A DNA stretch of 64,000 bases from Aphelocoma coerulescens (taxonomy: Eukaryota > Chordata > Aves > Passeriformes > Corvidae). The stretch spans positions 45,889,714 through 45,953,713 of the forward strand of contig NC_091017.1 in assembly GCF_041296385.1 (NCBI RefSeq). The letters are read 5' to 3'. Below are positions 50,801 through 60,000 of the stretch, piece by piece (position 1 is the stretch's first letter; each line of letters begins with the position of its first letter). The notes under the pieces were generated by a model. That model saw only the letters and a program-made list of their open reading frames with translations, was not told where the DNA came from and did no database searches. The position numbers and the translations under genes were made by a program.

Positions 50801-53707
50801 AAAAATACATCACAGGTAACTGCGAGCAGCAAGACATCTCCTAGCAACACCAGTACCAGCACTTTCAGAAGACAAACATTAGAAGGCAAGTGCTTAGTTA
50901 ATCATTATTTTTATAACTAAAACCATGTATTAGAGGCTTGCAGTTAGCTTGTCATAAAGAGGTTACACTGTTTGAGTAAAGACAATGCCAGCACATGATA
51001 AAACTGTACTTTAGAAACCTACAAGGTGCTATTTACCAAAGATAAATTGCTGGTTTTGAATAGTCTGTATGTGGCACATTACAAGTTAGCAATTTTGGCT
51101 TGTCCTTGGAACAAATGAGGATCATCTTTAGGGCTACCATCTCAAAGTAAGGAGGAAGAAACACACAGTCTTGATGTAACTCACACACCTCTCACACACT
51201 TTGACAACGCTGCAAATAGTGCCCAGAACTGTCAATTGTCAAAGCCAACACACAAATCAAGTGTGTGATTCTAAGAACACCCAAACTGGCTTGAATCACT
51301 GTAACTAAAGGGTTGGGGCTATATCCTACCAAGGAGGAAAAGTGCTCAAAGAAAGAAGAGATTAAAGACATGCCCTCACACCACTCTGTGCCAAACTGAA
51401 CTTTGACAGGTTAACTGAAATATCAAGAAAGTGTTTCAGTTATATGATTATTTAAAATATTTTTTAAAAATGGATTTTCAAAAGCTAAAACACAACTGGA
51501 CTTCAAATGATCGCTCTTGGCTAAGGGACATTCACAGTGATGTCTTTGGAGAGGGATGAAACACAATGCAGAACTACACTGAATAAAACATTCTGGGAAA
51601 AGGGCTCCAGAAAGATAGTAGTACTCTGAACTAAGAGGTCATGAGATCTCCTTTTGTTAAATTATTCCCTAGCAACTCTACTTATTCAAAACATAACAAA
51701 AGCTAGTGTTTACTTTTGTAATAAATACAGAGCTGTATGTAAGTGGAGGTCCCTCAGAGTACCAACTTCACAGGGAGAGGAGCATATCTGAAAAATAAGC
51801 AGAAGGCTTACATCAAAGAGAACATAACCCCCCCCCCCAAACCCTTACTCAATTACTTCTACTTAACATCACCGTGTTTGGCAAGATAATTCCCTCAACT
51901 CAGTGCACAAGAACTTAAGAGTGTGAAATGGGTATAAACCACTTAATTTCTGATTGAGCAGAAGCCAAGGCCTTGGCTAGCAGTCAAGCACACACATGAA
52001 AATTAGTTTATGGATTTGGGGCAGCTGATAATCTTCTTTATGCTCATTTGCAAGTTCTAGAGTTGCATGAATGAAAGCTATTCTAGAAAATACTATAGCT
52101 AGCTGTAAAACAGGCAATCAAGGCTTACCCGTAGGATAACCCATAAGAACTTAAGAACAAAAATAGCAGAAACTGAAAGCCATGAAGAATACTGCTAAGA
52201 ACAATGGGGAAAAAAAACCCCTAAATTTTAGAACAGCTAGTAGTCCATAGAAAATTCTGTAAAGATTATTTCAAGGGAAAAGAGAGAAAAAGATTCTGTA
52301 ACTAGAGAACACTGCCTCCCTTTTTACTTCTTTTTCATCCATCTAGGCTTCAAGTAAGCTGTAACACCATCTGAAAAAGGAACAAATGTCATTCAGCTAC
52401 TTAAAAAAATGGTCTACCATAATGAAAAAAATTTTTTGAGAATCCTAAAACAGAATTTATCACCTCAAATTTTTTCATACAACAGTTATGACAGTCAGCT
52501 ATACAACAATATAGTACAGCTGGAGAACTGGTGGGTATGAGATCAACCTCCAACTTTTTTTAAGTGTTTCCTCTGCTTCCTTATCTTTGATGTCATGTGC
52601 ATTATGTTACAGCTGTATTCTAGCAGTATTTTCCCCCAGTATCAAGTATACTACTGAAGACCAACTGTCGATACCTTGTCATTGAAATCACAGAAATGAA
52701 GGTAAAAAATGAAATGTGTATTAAAAATAAGAAATAAACGTCTTCAGCTAAGCTCTTGTTCCCCAAAAGCCAAACAGGATATGGGCTTTTGATGATCATA
52801 AATACAAGCTTCTTCTTTAAATCTTATCTTTTATGATCACTATTAGATCGAATGAATGTGGGATTTCCTTTACTTGAGGCTTCTCACCTTTCCCCTCATA
52901 CAGGTACTGAGATATGGTCATTACACATTGTATACTGAGAGGAAAGGTTTTGAAAGAGAAAACTCAATCTTTTTTACAGAAAAACAATACTCGGTGCATT
53001 GAAAATTAATTATATTCACAATTTTCTTGGGAGATAACCCACCAAACCTGTAAAGATAAACACCGTGTATGAATACTGAGCCTCAATTAAGCAGTACAAG
53101 AACACTTCTCTTCAATGAATGTACTTCACTTTTACAGTCATTTCTGACTTTAATTAATTGCATATTACTCACTCCGGTACTCTTTTCCGGAAATAATGAA
53201 CATACGACACCCGGCCTGCTCTTTCTCCCATCCCAGCGATTACGAAACCCAAGTAAAACAGGCCATGCCCTCACCACAGGGCCTTCGGGGGCTTCAGGAG
53301 ACGCCCCCCCTCCGGGACGGCTTTCCCCCAGCACGGCGACAGCCGGTGCTGCGCGGGGGAGCCCCCGGCTGCGCGGACCTTTCTTTCCCTGCCTCTCCGT
53401 CCTGCCCCGGAGGATTCTAGCTTCCCTCCCTCCCATCCCGGAGGATTCCACCTTCCCTCCCTCCTGCCCCGGAGGATTCCAGCTCCCCGGTCTTCCACCC
53501 CCAGAGGCCACCGGGCCCCGCCACCAGGGCTTCACCCGCGGGCGGCAGCGGCCTGTCCCGCCCCGAAAAAGTTTATCCAGCCGGCGTGCGAGGGGAGCAC
53601 GGTGGCGGTGGGAGCGGGAGCCGCGGGGTGACGAGAGGGAAGAGCCTGGGAAGGGGGCCTGCACTCGCGTACCCGTTCCGGTGGTGGCCGGGCTCGGGGC
53701 CGCTCAT
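35745..53707 (-). CDS. DCTD: Deoxycytidylate (dCMP) deaminase, split gene of six coding exons
   Basis: This gene encodes the enzyme that deaminates dCMP to dUMP, the substrate of thymidylate synthase; it is a cytosolic zinc enzyme of the cytidine/deoxycytidylate deaminase family, hexameric and regulated by dCTP and dTTP in studied homologues. The coding segments, in transcript order, are 53673-53707 (proposed), 49571-49676, 48074-48209, 39042-39158, 37751-37847 and 35745-35823. They join without frame breaks into 189 residues. Visible motifs are CHAELNAI with zinc ligand His95 and general acid/base Glu97, PCNEC with zinc ligands Cys121 and Cys124, [14 protein letters not shown] in the N-terminal half, and a C-terminus ending [11 protein letters not shown]. 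All introns are GT-AG. Human DCTD, as I remember it, is 178 or 189 residues by isoform, so the gene is full length. No frameshift or premature stop is seen, so it is probably functional. Only the first exon is uncertain. Confidence 0.96.
35824..37750 (-). other. DCTD intron 5
   Basis: A 1.93-kb intron with a GTGAGA donor and a TTTTTAG acceptor. It holds an AT-rich low-complexity stretch at about 36150-36260 and a short CR1 fragment at 37357-37445. Confidence 0.92.
37357..37445 (-). mobile_element. CR1 LINE 3'-end fragment
   Basis: The plus strand reads as the reverse complement of the avian CR1 3' UTR: TTCAGGTTGCAAGGGACTT, then AAGGTCATCTAGCCCAACCT, then CTGC. The element is therefore on the minus strand, the same sense as DCTD. 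Only about 90 bp remain, and the terminal 8-bp ATTCTATG-type repeats are nearly gone, so this is an old dead copy. Confidence 0.8.
37751..37847 (-). CDS. DCTD: DCTD coding exon 5
   Basis: It completes Gly132, encodes residues 133-163 ([17 protein letters not shown], then [14 protein letters not shown]), and starts the split Arg164. It corresponds to the family's helix-strand unit after the zinc site. The acceptor is CTTCTTTAG and the donor is ATATAG|GTGAGA. The stretch [11 protein letters not shown] is less like the mammalian version than the rest of the protein. Confidence 0.97.
37848..39041 (-). other. DCTD intron 4
   Basis: A 1.19-kb AT-rich intron with a GTAAGC donor and a CTTCTTTAG acceptor. 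Nothing else was recognised. Confidence 0.92.
39042..39158 (-). CDS. DCTD: DCTD coding exon 4, catalytic zinc site
   Basis: It completes Val93 and encodes residues 94-131 ([18 protein letters not shown], then [20 protein letters not shown]). This one exon holds all the hallmark catalytic residues: His95, Glu97, Cys121 and Cys124. The acceptor is TTAATCAG, and the donor follows CAGGCAG as GTAAGC. The exon ends with the first base of Gly132. This segment is diagnostic for dCMP deaminase rather than cytidine deaminase or APOBEC-type enzymes. Confidence 0.98.
39159..48073 (-). other. DCTD intron 3, the longest intron
   Basis: An 8.9-kb intron between the GTAAGG donor of exon 3 and the TTAATCAG acceptor of exon 4. 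Nothing in it resembles a second gene. It contains a GC-rich perfect hairpin at 45085-45112, a GC-richer stretch at about 46920-47590 with an open but unrecognisable plus-strand frame, and AT dinucleotide tracts near 46580-46610. Confidence 0.9.
45085..45112. repeat. Perfect 11-bp GC-rich hairpin in DCTD intron 3
   Basis: CAGGGCCAGGG (45085-45095) and CCCTGGCCCTG (45102-45112) are exact reverse complements around the loop ACCGGC. Confidence 0.92.
48074..48209 (-). CDS. DCTD: DCTD coding exon 3
   Basis: It encodes [19 protein letters not shown] through LDTKYPY, residues 48-92, plus the first base of Val93. The segment [12 protein letters not shown] forms part of the substrate and effector region in this family. 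The acceptor is TTTATTTAG and the donor is TTATG|GTAAGG. Residues WTRTGANRL differ from the human WRRTAENKL as I recall it, which is ordinary divergence. Confidence 0.97.
48210..49570 (-). other. DCTD intron 2
   Basis: A 1.36-kb intron with a GTAAGA donor and a TTTAG acceptor. It is AT-rich, and no exon-like or RNA-like sequence was recognised. Confidence 0.9.
49571..49676 (-). CDS. DCTD: DCTD coding exon 2
   Basis: It encodes [18 protein letters not shown] and on to SKDPSSQ, residues 13-47 of the 189-residue model. This is the N-terminal helix and first strand region typical of vertebrate dCMP deaminase. The acceptor is TTTCAG before CAGTGAAG and the donor is CTCAG|GTAAGA; the exon ends in phase 0 after the Gln codon. 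Other AG acceptors exist a few bases away (ACTATAG and CAGCAG), so the exact 5' edge depends on which first exon is used. Confidence 0.94.
49754..49803. repeat. 25-bp tandem duplication in DCTD intron 1
   Basis: Two adjacent 25-bp units begin TAATGTGCACAGTTTAAAG and TAATGTACACAGTTTAAAG, at 49754 and 49779. They differ at only a few positions, which suggests a fairly recent small duplication. Confidence 0.85.
53406..53490. repeat. 31-bp tandem repeat, about 2.7 units, in the DCTD CpG island
   Basis: Units start at 53406, 53437 and 53468, each beginning CCCGGAGGATTC and continuing with a CTTCCCTCCCTCC tract; the third unit is partial. The repeat lies on the transcript side of the proposed start, so it would fall in intron 1 or in an alternative 5' UTR. 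Confidence 0.9.
53673..53707 (-). CDS. DCTD: DCTD proposed coding exon 1 (initiator)
   Basis: This exon is an inference. Exon 2 has no ATG at the position where human DCTD has an internal methionine before SEVSC; the codon there would be AGC, so initiation must lie upstream. Reading minus from the ATG at 53707-53705 gives [11 protein letters not shown] plus two bases, and a GG|GTACGC donor falls at 53673/53672. Joined to the TTTCAG acceptor at 49677, it reads [12 protein letters not shown] then SEASC in frame. The 12-residue leader has the same length as the longer human isoform as I recall it, and shares Gly3 and Asn11. The donor is weak, and the exon sits in the CpG island just downstream of a Sp1-like cluster, as expected for a first exon. 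An alternative in-frame donor lies at 53536/53535 but would imply a far longer leader. Confidence 0.5.
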
Positions 53708-54012
53708 CCCGCCGGGCCACGCTGCTTTCGCCGCTCGGCGCCGCAGCGCGGGCGGGCGGGGCCGGGGGCGGGCCGGGGGTCCCGAGCCGCGCCCCGAGCA
53801 GCCCGGGGCACCGCGCCTTCGGATGCGCCCGCAGCGCCCCGGAGCTCATCCCGCTGGCCCGGACGAGGCCACTGCCACCTCGGGCTGCTGCGAGCCTCCG
53901 CGACACTATAAACCAGCTACTTGAATGTCTGTTCAATTTTCTGACAGATGTTGCTTCTAATGTTGCGCTTTGACACAAGCCTGCGGGTTTTTGCCCAGCT
54001 CGCACTCGTAAG

Positions 54013-57000
54013 GTAAATGCTATTTATTAAAGCTTGACATTAGCATATTAAAACGTCTAAAAATCGGAGTTTTTATTTGTTCTCTGGATGTAAAATTGAT
54101 GTGGAAATTGAGTTATGGTTTATTAATACCTCCAGCTGCTGCCAGGTCTTAGAAGTCTCCCAGGATGCACAGGTAGCTGAACATATACATATATAACCCA
54201 TTACAGTGCAAAATAAGAGGTATGATAATAAATATTAAATGTTGGTATGGTGTGTTTGTGTTCCTTCTGTGAGAAGCTGCCTACCCTGGCTAGCTGGCTG
54301 CCACTAAGGGCATGCCTTTACGGAAGCACTCAAATGGGAGCAAGGTACACATGTTCGCTCCACGGGGCTGCGAGGCATCAAGCGAAGACTGCCCAAACCC
54401 AGCCGAACGTGACCAATTCGGTTCCCACTGGAGGCAGTGACAGGGGCAGCAAACTCAGTGATGGACAAAAAGAAAACACTTGCCTTTGAGAGCATCCCCA
54501 AGAGGGGGTTGTGTGCGCAAGCCGTGGGTTCACACTGCAGATGAACTGCACCACTGATCGGAATGTGGTCAACAGACATGGCTGAGAGAATGGTTTCCTG
54601 CAGCCTGGTCAAAAATCTTTCTCTTCATCCAGGAGGATGCTTCAGGTTGGAAAACAGGACATTTTTGGGAAACTGGGTACACAGCAGTCCTATCTCAGAA
54701 GCTGTCTTTATAGTTCCCCCTCACTGACTATATGCACAGCAAATTGCACAAGTGGGTACCTTACTACACCAATGTGCGCAAGAAGATGGCTAAGCCAAGG
54801 AACCTGCCATGCTCATAGTTATTCTTGAAGCTATGCCAAAGCAGAGAGGTCCTTCAGTGATCAACACAGAGGAACACATTGCTAATATGTTTTCATACTA
54901 AGATTGCTGTATCAGTTAGCTTTTTTTTAAACAACTGACAAACCATCAAATATGAAAATGTTACTTAATTTCACAGATATTCCTATTCAGCTGTAACCAG
55001 AAAACTTGGCAAAAGCAACCTGTTATACTTCAACTGACAAATTTTCCAGCCCTCAGAGTGGGAAAACATATAGCTATTTCAGTTTGCAAGACTTCTATTG
55101 GCATAATTTCATATGGACAACAAATGTTCATGTATGGTTTGTTAATGAACAAAAAGGAACTATTTAAATGCAAGAAAAAGAAATTTAAAGAAAGTAGCAT
55201 CACTCAGGAAAGCATAAGCCTGAAGGTGAAATGAAAGGCCTGACTATGGTTGATCACAAAGAGAGTTAAAGAGCACTCAATTATCTGGATAAAATAGCAT
55301 AATTCAGTTCAAAAAGTTTTCTACTATCTGTTTATCTGTTTCTGCACTCTTAAAGTATGAATTAAAATCGTAACACTACAATTATCCATGCCAAATTTGT
55401 TATTTTTCATAATTAGGATTCTGAGGATAAACCGTAACATCTACTACTACTACTTATAATACAGCAGTGATATATGGCCTGAGGAGAAAAACTTTTGGTG
55501 GAATTTTAGTTAGTATACTCCTATAATGTTGCTAAATGACACATCTTCTGGAAACCTTGCTACATTTTTATTTCCCCTAGGTTTTCAAAGAACTGGAAAC
55601 TTCTCTTGTGGCCAAGTTGCGACTGTTCTTCTGACAGTGTACTACTGTACTGACATAACAGCCTCTTTCTTCAAGCACACATGGGAAGAAAGGTACACCT
55701 GGACTAGGTAAGATTTGGGCCAGGATCCTGTGTTCTAAACACAGGGTTGTGCTGAGGGTAGGTAACTTGACTTACTGCAGGTGTGGGGCAAAGTCATGCT
55801 GCCTGGCAGGTTCCATAAGATTTCTTTGGCAGCTGCCTGCTTTGCAAAAGCAGCAGCTACCCTGGATCAGCTGTCTGCATCCTCCTCTCCATTAACTCTG
55901 AGATCTAGAAGCTTATTTGAACCTTTCATCTGCCTCAGAACCATTCTCTGTGACAGAACTAGAGGGCTCTAACTCAAAACCCCTGTTAAGACAGTCGTGC
56001 ATTCAAATAGGCCGAATTTCTTTTAAATTCATATGTGACACTCTAGTCCTGTCCTTGCATGTTCCTCTCTTGTTCCATAGAAGGAGGATGTATGTCAAAA
56101 AGCCTCGAGTATCTCAGGTAATCTTTCAGAAGTTATTTTTGTTTGTGTCCCATTTCCTAACAAGGTCCTGAGCGTGGACTATCGTGACTTTCCTGGATAG
56201 ATGTCAATAAACAATCTGAGCTGATTACAAATACTTTAGATGGTTTTATTAACGAAAAGTGATACAAGTTTGAAAGACAAGCTAAATATATAACCATCTG
56301 TCAAGTTGCTTATATTTTTAGCTCACTTCTTATGAAACATTCACATCTACCTTTTGTCAATTTTGATAAAAGGAAATTAAGTTGAGTTTGGGGAACCCCC
56401 AGGTTACAGACCCCACTCCCCACTTTCTTGCTTCTTGCCAACAGACTCTTTTAACTTTGCTGGCAAGCAAGATCTCTCCCCAAATGTACCATATGTATAA
56501 GTTGTTGCTCAGAGAATAATGTTTGCTATTTGCCAGAATATGGAGCATGCAGTTTGGTAGTCCACCCTGAAATCACTCTCAAAACTTAAGGGAAAAGTAA
56601 AAAGAAATTGCTAATGAGCTGTTGTCTTTTTCTCTAAGAGAATTAATTTTTCAGGAACTAATTACTAGGTTTGAAGAGAAAGACAAACAAATAAATACGA
56701 CAGTATGCCTTTATATCTTCTCTGTCTTACAGAGAAGTAATTGCTCATGGACAGATTAATTTTCGTAGCTAGAGAACATTAATTTTTAGGCAAGACTCAT
56801 CTTCTAAATATTTTTTACAAATAGGAATTTCTACCTGAGTTAAACATTTCCATCTATACTTGCTTACAGTCTGAGGAACATATTAAATACAAATGCACTT
56901 TCTGGTATATGCTGCAGTTCTGAATTTCTATTTATAATCTAATAAAGAATTTGAAGTTATGGCTTCCTCACTGCTCAAATAATATTTGTTGCGATGTCAG

Positions 57001-60000
57001 GTTTGCACTGTGAACAAAGTCCTATTTTGGAACCCCCTTGCAGAAGACCTAAACAGGGTTAGCTGTTTGTTAGCAAACCAGCCCATTAAGAGGCTGCAAT
57101 AAACTGTTAGATTTTTACATTGTAGCATTTTATATAGGAAGCATATTTTATATATGTGTCAGAATTATTATACGATTTTTAACTTCAGCATGTAACTCTT
57201 CATATTATAGAATTTTGGAACTACTTATTAATAAAGATGGTAAGAAATGCAACTTGTTACCAGCCTTTGATTAAAAACAAATAGGGTGATATCATGGTAA
57301 TTATGGTGCAGATGGAAGCCTGTTACAAGTTCAGTATTTTCAAATTCAGGTGCCAAAATTCAGGACACTGAAATCTGTGTTTAGATGCCTACCTTTTTAC
57401 AGATTTGTAAACACTGAATGCAAGAGATTCTTGTGTATGGTGAGTATCTGTCAGGATCAATAAAGCCAATATTAAGGTATTTCTCTGCTTTTCATGGCCC
57501 AATAGGAAATCATTACTCTTCTTTCTTCTTAGATTTTGACGGTTTGTTTATTATGTTATTATTTCTATAACATCTCTTTCTTGAAAACTAGAGTCTAGTG
57601 TTAGACTTAAGTTTTCTTCCTTCCTGTCTAAGTGAGATACTATTTTGAGTATCACATTCTCAATCTTCCAGACAAAATTCTGCAAAATTCCCTAAATCCA
57701 GAATTTTTCCACATTATTCTGACCAGGGTCAGAAATGAGTATATAAATAATACTCTTTAAACAGTCTTCTGATCAATTTTTAGAAGTACACTATTTTTCA
57801 TCTCACATAAAAATTTTATGGACATGTGGTGACTTCCTAATTTTGACTGTTTTCTTGTTTTATTCATACTGATGGTTCTAGTTTAGGTAGATGTTGTCTT
57901 TGCAGTACCTTGAACACCTCGTTCTTTCTTTGGCATCAGTATATTCTCCAGCTAGATTTGCTCTATCTGTATGCTGTGTGTTATTTGCTGATGTTTTCTC
58001 TGTTTGTTTTTTCCTAATGTTTGTATCTGTCTCTGACCAGCCTTCTACTTTTGAAACTCCTTTTCCATTCATACCTGTCCTTGTATCCAGATTCCCCTTT
58101 TTATGCAATCTCGTACAATTTCATACCAAATCCAAAACACAGCACTGTACCAGCTACTAGGAAAAAAATGTAACTTTATCTCAGCTAAAACCAGGACAAC
58201 AGGACAAAGATGGGTGCTAGAAAAATGGAAGATATTGGATGTGATCTTTTTTTCTATCTCCATCCAGAAACGGAAATCACAGATAATCTTGCTAAGTTGT
58301 CCTCTGGAAAGTAAACTGAGACACAAAGCCTCAGACTTCAAGTCTTCTGGCAATCCTAGTGATTCCTTTCAAAACATTAATTACCTTCTTTGTCCACCCA
58401 TAATAGTGATGATCACAGATATTCCCTAGTTAGAAGTGAGAAATTAATTTTCTGCTTTCAGTATAAAATTTCACTTTCTTGGCATGCTGCTTCTGGACTC
58501 AGCAGCTGCCTACATACTTCACAGCTTTCTATTTCTTCTGTTACCTTCCCCTTATATTTCAAGGCTATTTTTAATATCTAAGAAGATTATCTTCTATTTC
58601 CACCCTTTCTGATTTGGCAAAATTTTCCTGTGATGATGTAGTAGCTTTTCATACTACATCCATGAATTTTCCCCAAGTCCCAAAGTCTCTTGCAGTGCAT
58701 CAACTTGCAAAAACTCCAACTGGAAAATAATGTTATCTGTAATCATTACATATGACACATTCTGAAGACAGAAATATTTACTTTTCCATACAAATTATAT
58801 CAAATACACATATCCTTTCGTATCTGGGCAAACTAGTTTGCTGTTAGTAGTCTTTCCTTTTCTTCTCCTGCTACAAATTCCACTTATTCTTGTCTTTTTT
58901 AACCTCAGTGGAATTTCTGTCCAAGCTTCTTGTTCCTCTCAAATTTTTTTTGTTTATGATAAGCTTTAGATTTCCTCTATAGAGAATTTTCCTATTTTTA
59001 TGTATAATTTCCTGTCATTTATCTTAACTGTACCTTTAGATTTCATTATTACAGTGTGTTAATCTTCATACAAGAGCTGCTGTACAGAATCATTTTCTTA
59101 CATCTTTATATGGGATTTAGCATGGAAGGTTTTAAGTATATGTGCTAAATCCATTCTGTGGTAAGAGATGAATGACCCTTTCAGCTAACCTGTGGATTGG
59201 GGCAGGGTGGGAAGACAATATCTCAGGATTCTCAGATACACTAGCAAAATTAAACTAAGTTTAAAAAAACCCCAAAATTAACTGCTCTACTCACTCTGGG
59301 CTTGTCCTGTATCTCACCTCAGCATGATGAAATCCCTTCAACCTACTTGCCTTTCAAATTGCCAATATGCCCAATTCCCTAAATTAGCATCAAAGGCATT
59401 TTCCTTCATCAGCAGGAGGATAACTGCTCTGTCTCTAGGACTTAACACCAAGAGAACTGTGAGACACAAGGCACGATGCCTTCATTTTGTAACATCCTGA
59501 GTGTTAGATTGGCATCAGGGCAGAAGGAGCTCAGGTGCCCCTATCATTCTATATGTGACTTCTTTTCATCTCTTCTACATTCAGGCTGTTTCCTAAACTC
59601 ATTGAACTAATTACATGAGAGCAGCTAACAGCCACACTGCTCTAACTTATCAATAATGAAAAGCTAGCTGGAGCTGTCAGGAAATACATTTGACATCCTA
59701 ACTTGGAAGAACAGGAACTCTGTTCTCCCTCTGTAGATATGAGGGGAAATATAACCATTAGTAAACCTAATTTATTTCGTAAGCAGAGTTGACAGCATGA
59801 TTCCTTTTCAACATTTCCTGGCACTTTCCTATTATGAGATTCTGCTTTTAGTTGTCTACATCAGACAAACATGATTTGTTCAGACTGAAATAGCCCAAGC
59901 TGAGCCCTTGCTACTACTAAGATTATTTTTTTATCTTTCAGTTTGTATCCATATTTTTTATTCCATTGTAATTTTAAAACTTTAAAACTTTTTATTATAA

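Larger units (their letters stand above)
49677..53672 (-). other. DCTD intron 1
   Basis: This intron, about 4.0 kb, is defined by the proposed exon 1 donor (GTACGC) and the TTTCAG acceptor. It is AT-rich with no further coding signal, apart from part of the CpG island at its 5' end. It includes a C11 run at 51828-51838 and a 25-bp tandem duplication at 49754-49803. Alternative non-coding first exons could lie within it. Confidence 0.6.
53250..53920. promoter_or_regulatory. CpG island promoter of DCTD
   Basis: This is a sharply bounded GC- and CpG-rich block in otherwise AT-rich DNA, at the 5' end of the minus-strand DCTD gene. A GC-box cluster (GGGCGGGCGGGGCC, GGGGCGGGCC) lies at about 53750-53774, roughly 45-70 bp upstream of the proposed ATG. 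No TATA box is evident for DCTD, which fits a housekeeping CpG promoter. The block also contains a 31-bp tandem repeat. A TATAAA on the plus strand at 53907 could serve divergent transcription. Confidence 0.85.

Noticed and set aside
53069..53911. 280-codon plus-strand open frame over the DCTD CpG island
   Set aside because: It is antisense to the promoter and proposed exon 1, its first third is AT-rich and the rest is proline/arginine/glycine-rich, as expected where GC-rich DNA lacks stops. No domain is visible.
53532..54005. 157-codon minus-strand frame that could splice in frame to DCTD exon 2 through a GTGAAG donor at 53536/53535
   Set aside because: It would add a very long low-complexity leader unknown in this family. 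The shorter 12-residue leader matches the expected length.
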